Source of the DNA: Paenibacillus sp.
GTDB taxonomy: Bacteria > Bacillota > Bacilli > Paenibacillales > Paenibacillaceae
DNA: 64,000 nt
Direction: 5' to 3'
Assembly (NCBI GenBank): GCA_017512705.1
Contig: JAFWEX010000150.1
Coordinates: 1 to 64,000 of the forward strand
Each line of letters starts with the position of its first letter. The first letter of the stretch is position 1. The translations under genes and the position numbers were made by a program. The notes beneath the pieces were generated by a model. That model saw only the letters and a program-made list of their open reading frames with translations. It searched no databases and was not told the DNA's origin. This document shows, piece by piece, positions 24,846-33,591 of this stretch.

Positions 24846-24872
24846 CATTTCGTCTTTCAAAGAGTGGACACC
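24846..24872 (+). repeat. 27-nt dispersed repeat, copy 1
   Basis: Identical to 25476-25502 at 26 of 27 positions; core GTCTTTCAAAGAGTGGACA. Confidence 0.75.
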
Positions 24873-25475
24873 GTTGTTAACTTCATCCACCTTCTTGACC
24901 CGCCCCAAACTACTACATACAGCGCAACTCAATGATATAAAACTACATATTGATCAAATTTACTCAGAGCAGGTATATAACCTTTGTCCACCTTCTGAGA
25001 AGACAAACCTTCTATTTTTGTCCGCTCTACAAAGACAAGTGGAAAGTTGATCTGCTTTACTATGACTGTTTTGCTATACTGCTTTGCTATGACCGAGACA
25101 AGTCGCATTCTACAATCGCAATCTCAATTCCCAATCCCAAGGTTTACCCTATTTGGACAAACTATGTCGAATTCCTGTAACCCGATTCAGTCAGACTAGT
25201 CCCACTGCTCGCACACTTGCACTGACTGTTTGCTTAGCACTTCCCAATTCCGAATTACCGGGATTCCTTCTACTGCACTTTTTACTGTAGTTACCTTGGT
25301 AATACCGAACATTGCATACCTTAAAGCAGTATATCTTATAGTTCTCTTATAGTTGACATAGTTGGATTTATACTATCTACACTAACTAAGAACGGAAACT
25401 AACGAATAACAAAGACTAACTAACAATAGCGAACGGTGAAAGTTCACAACCGTCCGTTATACGCAAACATATCTT

Positions 25476-25502
25476 CATTTTGTCTTTCAAAGAGTGGACA
25501 CC
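25476..25502 (+). repeat. 27-nt dispersed repeat, copy 2
   Basis: Second copy of the 24846 repeat, 630 bp away. An inverted near-copy follows about 113 bp downstream. Confidence 0.75.
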
Positions 25503-25614
25503 CCTTTCAAAAACATACCCGCTCTCCGTCCACCAAAATACACAACATATAGATTTTAACACAAAACATTCACTATATCCTGTACTAACATTCTTTTACA
25601 ACATGTTCCACGAA

Positions 25615-25633
25615 TGTCCACCTTTTGAAAGAC
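25615..25633 (-). repeat. Inverted copy of the dispersed repeat core
   Basis: Reads TGTCCACCTTTTGAAAGAC on the plus strand, the reverse complement of the repeat core with two mismatches. Together with copy 2 it makes an inverted pair enclosing about 112 bp. Confidence 0.7.
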
Positions 25634-25752
25634 ATTTCCACTCATTCTGTCCACTGTACAGATACAACTTTTATGAAACACTGATCCTGCTTAAGCTTCT
25701 ACTTAAACTTTTACTACTGCTAGGCTTTTGCTTCTGTTGCGTTTGTGCCCCG

Positions 25753-26220
25753 GTTCGTGATTTGGCTCCTGTTCGCCTTTATGCCCCGGTTTGCGTTTTG
25801 GCTCCTATTTACCTTCGTGCCCTTGTTCGTGATTTGGCTCCTGTTCGCCTTTATGCCCCGGTTTGCGTTTTGGCTCCTATTTGCCTTCGTGCCCCTGTTC
25901 GTGTTTTGGCTCCTATTTGCCTTTATTCCCCTGTTCGTGTTTTGGCTCCTATTTGCCTTCGTGCCCCTGTTCGTGTTTTGGCTCCTATTTGCCTTCGTGC
26001 CCCTGTTTGCGTTTTGGCTCCTATTTACCTTCGTGCCCCTGTTTGCGTTTTGGCTCCTGTTCGCCTTTATGCCCCGGTTTGCGTTTTGGCTCCTGTTCGC
26101 CTTTATGCCCCGGTTTGCGTTTTGGCTCCTGTTCGCCTTTATGCCCCGGTTTGCGTTTTGGCTCCTATTTACCTTCGTGCCCTTGTTCGTGTTTTGGCTC
26201 CTGTTTGCCTTTATGCCCCT
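25753..26220. repeat. 36-bp minisatellite, 13 full units
   Basis: Thirteen contiguous 36-bp units begin at 25753, 25789 and every 36 bp to 26185, with partial units at both ends. Each unit combines one of three left halves (GTTCGTGATTTGG, GTTTGCGTTTTGG, GTTCGTGTTTTGG) with a few right-half variants, in mosaic order, as expected from unequal exchange. The unit is a multiple of three without stops, so several frames stay open. The minus frame repeats KANRSQNANRGI and shows mostly synonymous or conservative differences between units, but it has no good ribosome binding site and no non-repeat domain. Confidence 0.9.
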
Positions 26221-26358
26221 GTTCGCCTTTGTGCTCATGTCCGTATTTCCGTCTCTGTCTCTATATCGGTCTACGCTTAGTCTCTGATTCTTTTATCTTT
26301 AATTCATCGTTACTTCAACATTTACTTTCATCTCTTATCCTCTTACTTCCATCTCATA

Positions 26359-28239
26359 TCACTCATATTCATAAAAAGCGTCATCGTCCGTGTCCACTTC
26401 TTCGCCTGATTGTTTCTGGAAGAATTCCAGGAATGGCAATCCATACTTCCGGTATTTGACCTCCCCGACCCCTTTAATACTCAGCATGTCACGTTCGGTC
26501 TGTGGACATACCACACTCATCTCGCGCAGAGTCGCATCATTGAAGATGATATAGGATGGAACATGTTCTTTTGCCGCCAGATCACGACGGATGAGGCGCA
26601 GTTGCTCAAACACGGTTTCATTCACAGCAGAAGGCATCGCATCGCGTCCACGGCGTCCGCCGTAGTTCGTACCGGAAGCCGTTGCTGCGGTTTTACGCAC
26701 GACACGCTGCATAACTTCCCGTTGGCCCTTCAGCACTTCCACCGCCAGCGGCTGTAAACGCACCACCGGGTACTGGCCCTCGGATAACATCAGATAACCT
26801 TCGGATACCATGACGTTGATGATCTCCGCAATCTCTCGCTCTGTGCGATTGCCCATAACACCATAGGTCGGCAAGGAATCGAAGCCGTAATCCAGCACTT
26901 TTTTGGCGCGAGACCCTTTAAGCACCGAGGCAACCAGTGATACACCATAACGTTCACGCATACGGTGAATGCAGCTGAATATTTTCTGCGCATCGATCGT
27001 CATATCGACCAGTTCCCGATCGTCTGTACAGGAACTGCAAATGCCGCATGGCTTGTCCTCATGAACCTCACCGAAGTAGTCTAGCTGCGCACTACGCAAG
27101 CAACGAGTGGTATAACAGTAATCCACCATCTGTTGTAACTTGCGATAATCGTTCGCCTTGCGGTCACTCTCCATCGGATTCTGTTCAATTAGAAATTTCT
27201 GCGTGATAATATCCTGTGCTCCGAAGAGCAAGATGCACTGACTCGGCTCGCCGTCCCGTCCTGCACGTCCGGCTTCCTGTACATAAGCCTCCATATTCTT
27301 CGGCATGCTGTAATGCAGCACATAACGTACGTTAGATTTGTCGATCCCCATTCCAAACGCATTCGTCGCAACCATCACCCGGATATCGTCATACAAAAAC
27401 TGCTCCTGACTCTGTGCCCGTTCATCGTCTGTCATCCCAGCATGATAGCGTCCTGCAGCCAGACCCGCCTGAAGCAAACGCTGATGCAGATCATCCACGT
27501 CCTTCCGGGTCGCCGCGTAGACAATACCTGGCTCACTGGCATGCTCACGTGCGTAGTTCAAAACAAAATCTTTTTTACTCTCGCCGCGCAGCACGCTAAA
27601 CGCGAGATTATCCCGCCCAAGTCCGGTCACATACGTCTGCGGGTCCTGCAAACGCAGCAGCCGCAGAATGTCGCCCATGACCTCGGGCGTCGCCGTCGCC
27701 GTGAAGGCCGCAACCACCGGCCGCTCCGGCAAACTATCCACGAACGGCGCTACCGCCAGGTAGCTTGTCCGAAAATCATGTCCCCACTGTGACACACAGT
27801 GGGCCTCATCCACTGCTACGCAAGAGATCGGCAGCTGCCCCATCTCATCGCGGAACCAATCCAGCTCCAGTCGCTCCGGCGCGACGTAGAGCAACTTCAG
27901 CTCACCGCGCTGCGCCGCGCGGATACGCTCATTCACTTCTCTGCCGCTTAACGTACTATTAATATAAGCGGCGGCAATGCCCGCGGTCGTCAGCGCATCG
28001 ACCTGGTCTTTCATCAACGAGATTAACGGGGAGACAACCAGTGTCAGCCCCGGATATAGCAGAGCGGGAATCTGGTAACAGATCGACTTCCCGCCTCCAG
28101 TTGGCATAATACCCAGCGTATCCTCATATTCGAGCAGGCTGGAGACGATCTTTTTTTGACCCTCACGAAAATCGGGATAACCATAATATTTTTGCAGGAG
28201 ACCCTGCGCTTCTTCTAAAGTGGGTGTTTGCACATTCAT
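26359..28239 (-). CDS. recQ: ATP-dependent DNA helicase RecQ
   Basis: The 626-aa 3'-5' superfamily 2 helicase unwinds branched and hairpin-containing DNA in recombination and repair. The Walker [13 protein letters not shown] near residue 45, the DEAH box with the RecQ loop ([15 protein letters not shown]), the zinc-binding region (CLRSAQ...CGICSSC) near 370-400, a winged-helix RQC domain, and a C-terminal HRDC domain (about 530-600) are all recognisable. The ATG follows AAGGAG by 7 nt. The acidic tail ([14 protein letters not shown]) is unusual but short. It lies next to the minisatellite and hairpin-rich DNA. Confidence 0.95.
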   Translation of the reverse strand: MNVQTPTLEEAQGLLQKYYGYPDFREGQKKIVSSLLEYEDTLGIMPTGGGKSICYQIPALLYPGLTLVVSPLISLMKDQVDALTTAGIAAAYINSTLSGREVNERIRAAQRGELKLLYVAPERLELDWFRDEMGQLPISCVAVDEAHCVSQWGHDFRTSYLAVAPFVDSLPERPVVAAFTATATPEVMGDILRLLRLQDPQTYVTGLGRDNLAFSVLRGESKKDFVLNYAREHASEPGIVYAATRKDVDDLHQRLLQAGLAAGRYHAGMTDDERAQSQEQFLYDDIRVMVATNAFGMGIDKSNVRYVLHYSMPKNMEAYVQEAGRAGRDGEPSQCILLFGAQDIITQKFLIEQNPMESDRKANDYRKLQQMVDYCYTTRCLRSAQLDYFGEVHEDKPCGICSSCTDDRELVDMTIDAQKIFSCIHRMRERYGVSLVASVLKGSRAKKVLDYGFDSLPTYGVMGNRTEREIAEIINVMVSEGYLMLSEGQYPVVRLQPLAVEVLKGQREVMQRVVRKTAATASGTNYGGRRGRDAMPSAVNETVFEQLRLIRRDLAAKEHVPSYIIFNDATLREMSVVCPQTERDMLSIKGVGEVKYRKYGLPFLEFFQKQSGEEVDTDDDAFYEYE

Positions 28240-28770
28240 TTAAAGACTCCTTACTTGTCACTGGTGTTCCTTCACCAGCTTGGTTCTATCCGAATCTGAC
28301 ATTCAGACGCGACATCATTGCCGCATCCCTGACAACAAAATGGCGTTCCCATGACTTGTTCGTCAAGCAAAACGCCGCTCTCTTTAGTTTAACGGGCTAG
28401 CCCCGAATGAGCAACCGCGTATTCCTGTAAAACGCTTGAACCTTCTCTAAGCAAAGCAATACAACTGTTCATCCGGAGACAGACACAGGAGGATATCCTA
28501 GCTGTTCTGTTTTTCATAGACGCCCGCCGATCAGCAATCCATACGATGATTAAAGTCTCTATTCACAGTTTTTATAGCCGCGTTTCATATTAAATATTGG
28601 CTGATTTTAACTTATTTGTAATCTGTATAACATGTGCTGTGATATGATCTAGAAATGAAAAACGTCAATAAACCTTTACATACGTAACAAAGCAAAAAAA
28701 ACGATGCATTACAATTGAGCTTGATAACCTTGTTCTAACCGCTGAACTGTCAGAAAGGATCGATGATATC
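28240..28770. other. Intergenic region between recQ and DUF5412 gene
   Basis: No gene is seen in this 531-nt divergent spacer. A GGCGTT...AACGCC hairpin lies at about 28341-28375. A TATGAT stretch near 28643 could be a -10 box for the plus-strand gene, without a clear -35. Confidence 0.5.
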
Positions 28771-29301
28771 ATGGAACAATCCGATCATTCAAAAGTTAAA
28801 TCAACATCGTCTAACCGCCCTCTCCAAACATCCTGGATAAACAGGTCCCCCACTGCTGCCCTATTCATCATGATCTTTGGGATTCCCATAATAGCTTTGA
28901 CACTTTTCTTCACGTTTCGGCCTTATCTCTCCACGTTCGATCGCTCTGGAGAGGGCCAATTGAGCTATTCCATGCCATCACGAAACGGGGAATATATTGC
29001 TGAAATGTATGGTGTCCCCTACGGCGGTGCACCAGGCGGGGTGACTGTCTGGGTAGAAGTCAGGAAAACAGTGGACACCATCCCATCGAGTGCCAAAAGC
29101 ATCTATCGCACGGAGTCTCACGGTAACCCGCACCTCGAATGGGAAAGTGAGAACATGCTTCGCATTGAAAACTGGAGTGAGTACAGCAACGAGACGATCA
29201 CCCTCAACATTGATGAGGAGATTTATGATGGAAGAGGCTGGGCTTGCAAAAGCTTGCGTACAAAAGATCAGTATGTACGATGTCTGGAACCTGCTATATA
29301 A
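28771..29301 (+). CDS. DUF5412-like membrane-anchored protein
   Basis: The 176-aa product has a polar N-terminus (about 28 residues), one membrane segment (about 29-49) and an extracytoplasmic domain with SRNGEYIAEMYGVPYGGAPG followed by GVTVWVEV, the signature of the DUF5412 family of unknown function. A single transmembrane anchor and a small beta domain outside the cell are expected. AAAGGA lies about 11 nt upstream of the ATG. It is an isolated plus-strand gene. Confidence 0.75.
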   Translation: MEQSDHSKVKSTSSNRPLQTSWINRSPTAALFIMIFGIPIIALTLFFTFRPYLSTFDRSGEGQLSYSMPSRNGEYIAEMYGVPYGGAPGGVTVWVEVRKTVDTIPSSAKSIYRTESHGNPHLEWESENMLRIENWSEYSNETITLNIDEEIYDGRGWACKSLRTKDQYVRCLEPAI

Positions 29302-29422
29302 CCGCCGATTGATGATATCAGATTGCTTTTCTGCCCTTGGCAATACGAATCAGGGATAGCTTGAGAGGCATGGACAGGGGAGATCTCAGTATTATGGCTG
29401 ACCACCCTTGTCATGAAGCAGG

Positions 29423-29452
29423 GCACCGCGTGCTGGGAGCTGCACGCGGTGC
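29423..29452 (+). repeat. 11-bp perfect hairpin, 8-nt loop
   Basis: Arms GCACCGCGTGC (29423-29433) and GCACGCGGTGC (29442-29452). No T-run follows, so it is not a standard terminator. Its geometry matches the hairpins of the 22.2-22.9 kb array. Confidence 0.7.
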
Positions 29453-29506
29453 GAAATTCTAGTTCTAGGTGATATAGCTGGTATGGGTCTAGTTGGTATA
29501 TAACAA

Positions 29507-29545
29507 AATGCCCCCGTTGACCGCTTTTTGGTTAATGGGGGCATT
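29507..29545 (-). terminator. Rho-independent terminator
   Basis: Stem AATGCCCCC/GGGGGCATT with inner pairing and a TTTTG tail on the minus strand. It would end the polysaccharide operon transcripts. Confidence 0.65.
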
Positions 29546-29696
29546 CTCTGTCAGTACTTCATATCCAGACCGGGATCTACTCACTGCATTCGATAACTCT
29601 TCTATCTCTAATGACCCAAACATACTACAAGCTTGTTCTACCTATCAGGCTCTAATTTCGGCGTATCTCCCGTATATTTTTTTGAATTGTATCCTT

Positions 29697-29816
29697 TATC
29701 TAATCCTTTATTTCATCCTTTATTTCATCCTTTATCTCATCCTTTATTCCAGCCTGAATTTCTTCATCTATTTCTTCCTTCATCCCATCTTTTATTTCAT
29801 CTTTTATTACATTCAT
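29697..29816 (-). repeat. Degenerate 12-nt tandem repeat, possible KDEI-repeat peptide
   Basis: On the plus strand CATCCTTTATTT-like units repeat. On the minus strand they encode KDEI repeats in a short frame from ATG 29816 to TAG 29700 (38 codons), which would be a charged amphipathic helix. There is no ribosome binding site, so translation is doubtful. Confidence 0.45.
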
Positions 29817-29939
29817 CAAAAGCTCTACCTTTTCATAACTCCCACCATTCGATTCACGAGACACATGAACATTCAAGCTTATCTTTGTTTAAATCTGCAC
29901 CCATTGGTCGTAGTAGTTCCACCGTTACTTCGTCAAAGG

Positions 29940-31043
29940 CTAGCCTTCTCTCTCTTTCTTCTGCTTGCGAATGACAGCTTCGAGCTTATCCCGATTGCCG
30001 ATCAGACCGGGATCATTCGGTAGATACGCCCGAGCTTTAGAATTATGCAATAATGCCTGCTCCCAGTTCCCCAGATGGGCATAACAGAGCGAGAGCCTGG
30101 CATGCGGCAACCACGTCCGGCATGCCGCCGGTACGGGCCGCAGACCGGGATCACGGCTGCTCACATCCACTGCCTGCATATACCAGTAGATGGCTGTGAT
30201 GACCTCCTGCCGCTCATGGAAGCAGGAGGCAATAGCGCAGCAAAAGTCAGCATGCGGCAGGTCGAACTGGAACGACTGCAGCAATGCGCCCAGCTTGCGG
30301 CTCGGCTCGCCAAGCCGCTCATAACATTCCGCCAGCCTTGCGCAGGCAATGAGCCAATCTTCGCGGTAACCACTCGGCTGCTCCAGCAGCTTCGCGTAAC
30401 CGCGTGCCGCCGCCGCATAGCGCTGGCGGTCATAACATTCGCCTGCATAGTAGAACAGCAGGCGTCCTTGGGCTACGCCCTCTTCGGCGATCCATTTGCG
30501 CAGTATGCGCACGTTCCGCGCCGAATGATTGCCCGCCTCGCGGCGATGAGTGACGGCAATATCTGCCGTAATGACCTCGCCTTGCGGGAAGCGCAACTGC
30601 TCGTGCAGCCGGCCATGCCAGCGGCACCCGGCATCTCGCCTGACCAGGCGAAGTCGGCGGTCCGCCACCAGCGGACTTCCCTCTGGTCCCTCGGCCAGCG
30701 TATAGTTCAAGATCACGCCCGCTGCTCCTCCAGACGGCAGCTGTTCCTTCAATACCGCAAGCTTTGCCCGATCTCCGGGCAAAAGCACATCATCTGCATC
30801 GAGCCACAGGATGTACTCCCGTGTGGCTCGGGCGAAAGACTCATTCCGTGCTGCGGCAAAATCATCGTTCCACGCATACGTATAGACTTGGTCGGTATAC
30901 TGCGCAGCGATGTCCATCGTCCGATCTGACGAACCCGTATCGAGGATGATGATTTCATCTGCGATACTCGCCACTGAGTCAAGACAACGTGCCAATGTGC
31001 GTTCTTCGTTTTTCACAATCATACATAAACTGATGGTGACCAC
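29940..31043 (-). CDS. Glycosyltransferase family 2 with TPR-like tail
   Basis: The 367-aa protein starts with a GT2 (GT-A) domain: SLCMIVKNEERTLARCLDSV, IIILDTGSSDRT and the metal-binding LWLDADD motif near residue 82. The C-terminal part (about 190-360) consists of helical repeats resembling TPRs, as in Firmicutes tandem GT2-TPR proteins. It transfers a sugar from a nucleotide donor to an unknown acceptor on the cytosolic side. A GTG start at 31043 follows AAGGGG by 8 nt. It is the distal gene of the surface-polysaccharide cluster. Confidence 0.87.
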   Translation of the reverse strand: MVTISLCMIVKNEERTLARCLDSVASIADEIIILDTGSSDRTMDIAAQYTDQVYTYAWNDDFAAARNESFARATREYILWLDADDVLLPGDRAKLAVLKEQLPSGGAAGVILNYTLAEGPEGSPLVADRRLRLVRRDAGCRWHGRLHEQLRFPQGEVITADIAVTHRREAGNHSARNVRILRKWIAEEGVAQGRLLFYYAGECYDRQRYAAAARGYAKLLEQPSGYREDWLIACARLAECYERLGEPSRKLGALLQSFQFDLPHADFCCAIASCFHERQEVITAIYWYMQAVDVSSRDPGLRPVPAACRTWLPHARLSLCYAHLGNWEQALLHNSKARAYLPNDPGLIGNRDKLEAVIRKQKKEREG

Positions 31044-31147
31044 GGTTCAAGCCCCTTCCTGACGTACACGTACGGATTTCCACTTATTCATCACTTCATC
31101 CAGTCCATCTCATCGTACCCACCTCGGACTAATGAAGAGATTACAGG

Positions 31148-31876
31148 TTACTCGCGTAACCGTTTCAATTGTTCTACGGCACTGTCCAGTGCTTTCTTGC
31201 GTTGTTTCATGGACCGTAGATGCTGCTGTTCTACCTTAGCGAAATGCTCATGATCTAGTTCCATCCATGACAACACCTGATGTAGAGAAGGTGTCGTATG
31301 CAATGGGGTATTCCTCCGCTTGCGTGCCACACAACATAAATATTTATGATGAACTTCCAGTTTCAAGACTTCAAAATATGGAGTAATGCTCATCCCCAGG
31401 TTACCTGCATAGAATGTCTGCTTGTGATCGTAGAACGGATGATAGCCATAAGGAACGGTCACAATTAATGTACCTTCCTCCTCCAGCAACCGGTGAAGGT
31501 GCGTGAGCAAGGTTTCCGGATGGGCAAAATGCTCCAGCACCTCTCCTAGCAGGATGGTGTCAAATCTCGTTTTAATCTTCCAGTTTGTAATGTCCAGCAT
31601 GCGAAAATCCACATTATTGCGTACAGGCTTGGATTCTTTCGCCAGTTCCTCCTGCGCGAAGCGAATACTGTCCTCCTCCAGATCTACGCCCGTCACACGA
31701 AATCCTTCCCGTCCCAGCAAAATGGACGTGATCCCCTGACTGCATCCCACATCCAGAATACGTCTGCCCGTTGTCTCACGGCACATCCAGTGTACACGAG
31801 CCCTTGTCGCTTCATGTGAATCTTCCGAATTGATCTGTCCATAATAACGTTCGTTCACTCGGTCATGATTCGCCAT
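31148..31876 (-). CDS. SAM-dependent class I methyltransferase
   Basis: The 242-aa enzyme has the SAM-binding motif ILDVGCSQGITSILLG, the acidic VTGVDLEEDSI loop, and LLGEVLEHFAHPETLL, as in sugar or polysaccharide O-/N-methyltransferases. The start at 31876 is used because GGGAG lies 6 nt upstream; it overlaps the end of the dehydrogenase gene by 14 nt. The C-terminal 40 residues are helical and charged. In this cluster it probably methylates a glycan component. Confidence 0.85.
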   Translation of the reverse strand: MANHDRVNERYYGQINSEDSHEATRARVHWMCRETTGRRILDVGCSQGITSILLGREGFRVTGVDLEEDSIRFAQEELAKESKPVRNNVDFRMLDITNWKIKTRFDTILLGEVLEHFAHPETLLTHLHRLLEEEGTLIVTVPYGYHPFYDHKQTFYAGNLGMSITPYFEVLKLEVHHKYLCCVARKRRNTPLHTTPSLHQVLSWMELDHEHFAKVEQQHLRSMKQRKKALDSAVEQLKRLRE

Positions 31877-33557
31877 AGTCATCTCCCATTTTTCCTTGCA
31901 GATTTTCGTGAGGTTTTGTCTTCGTGTCCTGCGCAGATTGCATCTCATGCTGCACCGGCTGACCAAGCACAACGATATTCCCCCCATGGTATCCGGCAGT
32001 TGCGTTGCGTGTATCAAAGATCAGATGTGCATGATCTGCCATCTGCTGATAATTGAACCCGGTATGGTCGGTCGTGATAATGACCAGATCAGCCCATGTC
32101 CACAATTCGGGCGAAGTAGGATGAGAAGAGAGCATTGAACCATCATCTTGACGGAATACCGGCACCATCGGATCGGTGAAAACAACTTCGGCTCCCGCTG
32201 CGCTCAGTAGCCGGAATACGTCAAGCGCAGGGGATTCGCGCAAGTCGTCAATGTCTTTTTTATACGCCACCCCCGCCAGTACGACGCGAGCTCCGCGTAT
32301 AGAAATGCCCCGTTGCTCCAGCAGAGCTGCTGCCCGTTGAACGACATGCTCCGGCATCCTCCTATTGGTGGCATCTGCAAGCTCAATGAACCGCAGCTCC
32401 GATCCTTGACGGCTGGCCGCCCAAGACAGATAGATCGGATCAATTGGAATGCAGTGCCCACCAATGCCTGGGCCAGGATAGAACGGCATATAACCGAATG
32501 GCTTGGTTGCCGCCGCCTGAAGCACTTCCCAAATATTCACACCCATCTGCTCGCAGGCGGGTGTCAACTCATTGACCAGTGCGATGTTAACACTGCGAAA
32601 CGTGTTTTCGAACAGTTTGGCAGTCTCCGCAACCGTCGTGGAGCTGACTGGCACGACTTCATTTAGAAACGAGCCGTAGAACTGAGTCCCATAGCTCAGA
32701 CAGGCAGGTGTAGAGCCGCCGATGATCTTTGGAGTATTTTTCACGCTATAATGCTCACTGCCCGGATCAACTCGCTCAGGCGAATAACAGACATAAAACT
32801 GCTCACCCACTGTCCAGCTGCGTTCTGCCTCCACTGGCTGTTTCACATGTTCTTCGGTTGTCCCCGGATACGTGGTACTCTCCAAAATGATCAGGCTGCC
32901 CTCCTGAAGATAGGGGGTCATCCTCCCAACTGCGGAGGATATATAAGAGATGTCCGGTTGATGCGTATCCGTCAGCGGCGTTGGTACACAGATGACAATC
33001 ACTTCTGCATCAGCAACTGCGGTATAATCTGTACCTGCGGTGAACAATCCAGCCTGCAGAAGCGGTTGAAGCACGTTATCTTCAATGCCAATAATATAGG
33101 AATGGCTTGCGCTGAGCTTTGCCACTTTACCTGCATCTATATCAATGCCGTGTACGCGGTAACCGGACTGCGCCATCTCAACAGCCATCGGTAGACCGAC
33201 GTAACCCAGACCGATGACTACAGCTTTCAGGGAGCGATCATGAATGCGTTGAAGTGTGGACTTCTGTTGCTGGGAGTAAACCTGATTAGGTAACGATAGC
33301 TGAACTTGATGATCTTGATGATGCTGATGAGCTTGAGGTGATGAATGAATTTGGGATGATGGACGAGGTTGAGGGGTGGGAGCTTCATGTTCTCGTTGAG
33401 ACTCATTGTCTGCTTGTTTGTCATGGTATTCCTGATCTGCTCGTTCCTGATTCGTTTGCTTCTGTTGTTCGTTCCTTTGTATTGGTGCCGTCTGTTTCTT
33501 TTCTTTCCTTACTTTCTCTTGTTCTTTCTGCTCAGGGTACGGACTATTCTCACTCAT
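31863..33557 (-). CDS. Nucleotide-sugar dehydrogenase with disordered N-terminal extension
   Basis: The core (about residues 110-540) is a UDP-glucose/UDP-N-acetylhexosamine 6-dehydrogenase: VIGLGYVGLPMAVEMA at the NAD site, VCVPTPLTD-like strand, YPGTTEE, the catalytic-cysteine region GPGIGGHCIPIDP and a C-terminal substrate domain. It oxidises a nucleotide sugar to the uronic acid. The first ~105 residues are a Gln/Glu/His/Pro-rich low-complexity extension that family members lack. The C-terminal tail after about 540 is also polar. The ATG at 33557 follows GGAGG by 8 nt, so the extension is translated if this start is used. Confidence 0.87.
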   Translation of the reverse strand: MSENSPYPEQKEQEKVRKEKKQTAPIQRNEQQKQTNQERADQEYHDKQADNESQREHEAPTPQPRPSSQIHSSPQAHQHHQDHQVQLSLPNQVYSQQQKSTLQRIHDRSLKAVVIGLGYVGLPMAVEMAQSGYRVHGIDIDAGKVAKLSASHSYIIGIEDNVLQPLLQAGLFTAGTDYTAVADAEVIVICVPTPLTDTHQPDISYISSAVGRMTPYLQEGSLIILESTTYPGTTEEHVKQPVEAERSWTVGEQFYVCYSPERVDPGSEHYSVKNTPKIIGGSTPACLSYGTQFYGSFLNEVVPVSSTTVAETAKLFENTFRSVNIALVNELTPACEQMGVNIWEVLQAAATKPFGYMPFYPGPGIGGHCIPIDPIYLSWAASRQGSELRFIELADATNRRMPEHVVQRAAALLEQRGISIRGARVVLAGVAYKKDIDDLRESPALDVFRLLSAAGAEVVFTDPMVPVFRQDDGSMLSSHPTSPELWTWADLVIITTDHTGFNYQQMADHAHLIFDTRNATAGYHGGNIVVLGQPVQHEMQSAQDTKTKPHENLQGKMGDDYGES

Positions 33558-33591
33558 ATCTTCCACCTCCAAACGTTCCGCCTCCCTTCCG

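Larger units (their letters stand above)
24455..25752. other. Long noncoding region rich in palindromes and repeats
   Basis: No frame here looks like a real gene. Contents: hairpins at 24513-24537, 24535-24554 (7-bp stem), 24606-24625 and 24697-24717 (CACAAATT/AATTTGTG), a 26-bp palindrome at 24729-24754, a 27-nt direct repeat (24846-24872 and 25476-25502) and an inverted copy at 25615-25633. TGTCCA-type boxes recur. The DNA is AT-rich and the plus strand has a C/T bias. Confidence 0.6.
29302..29939. other. Intergenic region with hairpin, terminator and simple repeat
   Basis: No confident gene. It holds the 11-bp hairpin at 29423-29452, a terminator at 29507-29545 and a 12-nt simple repeat at 29697-29816. 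A minus frame from about 29877 to 29700 reads coding-like sequence (NVHVSRESNGGSYEKVELL) that runs into the repeat; it could be a decayed gene. Confidence 0.45.

Noticed and set aside
25753-26220. CRISPR array
   Set aside because: Units are contiguous 36-bp repeats with no unique spacers between them and no cas genes nearby.
25480-26459. Long plus-strand frames (up to 266 codons) across the minisatellite
   Set aside because: They exist only because the repeat length is a multiple of three and has no stops; changes between units alter the amino acids in those frames, and no ribosome binding site was found.
29493-30023. Plus-strand frame with IFLNCILYLILYF-like repeats
   Set aside because: Low-complexity read-through of the 12-nt repeat and a terminator; no start signal or family.
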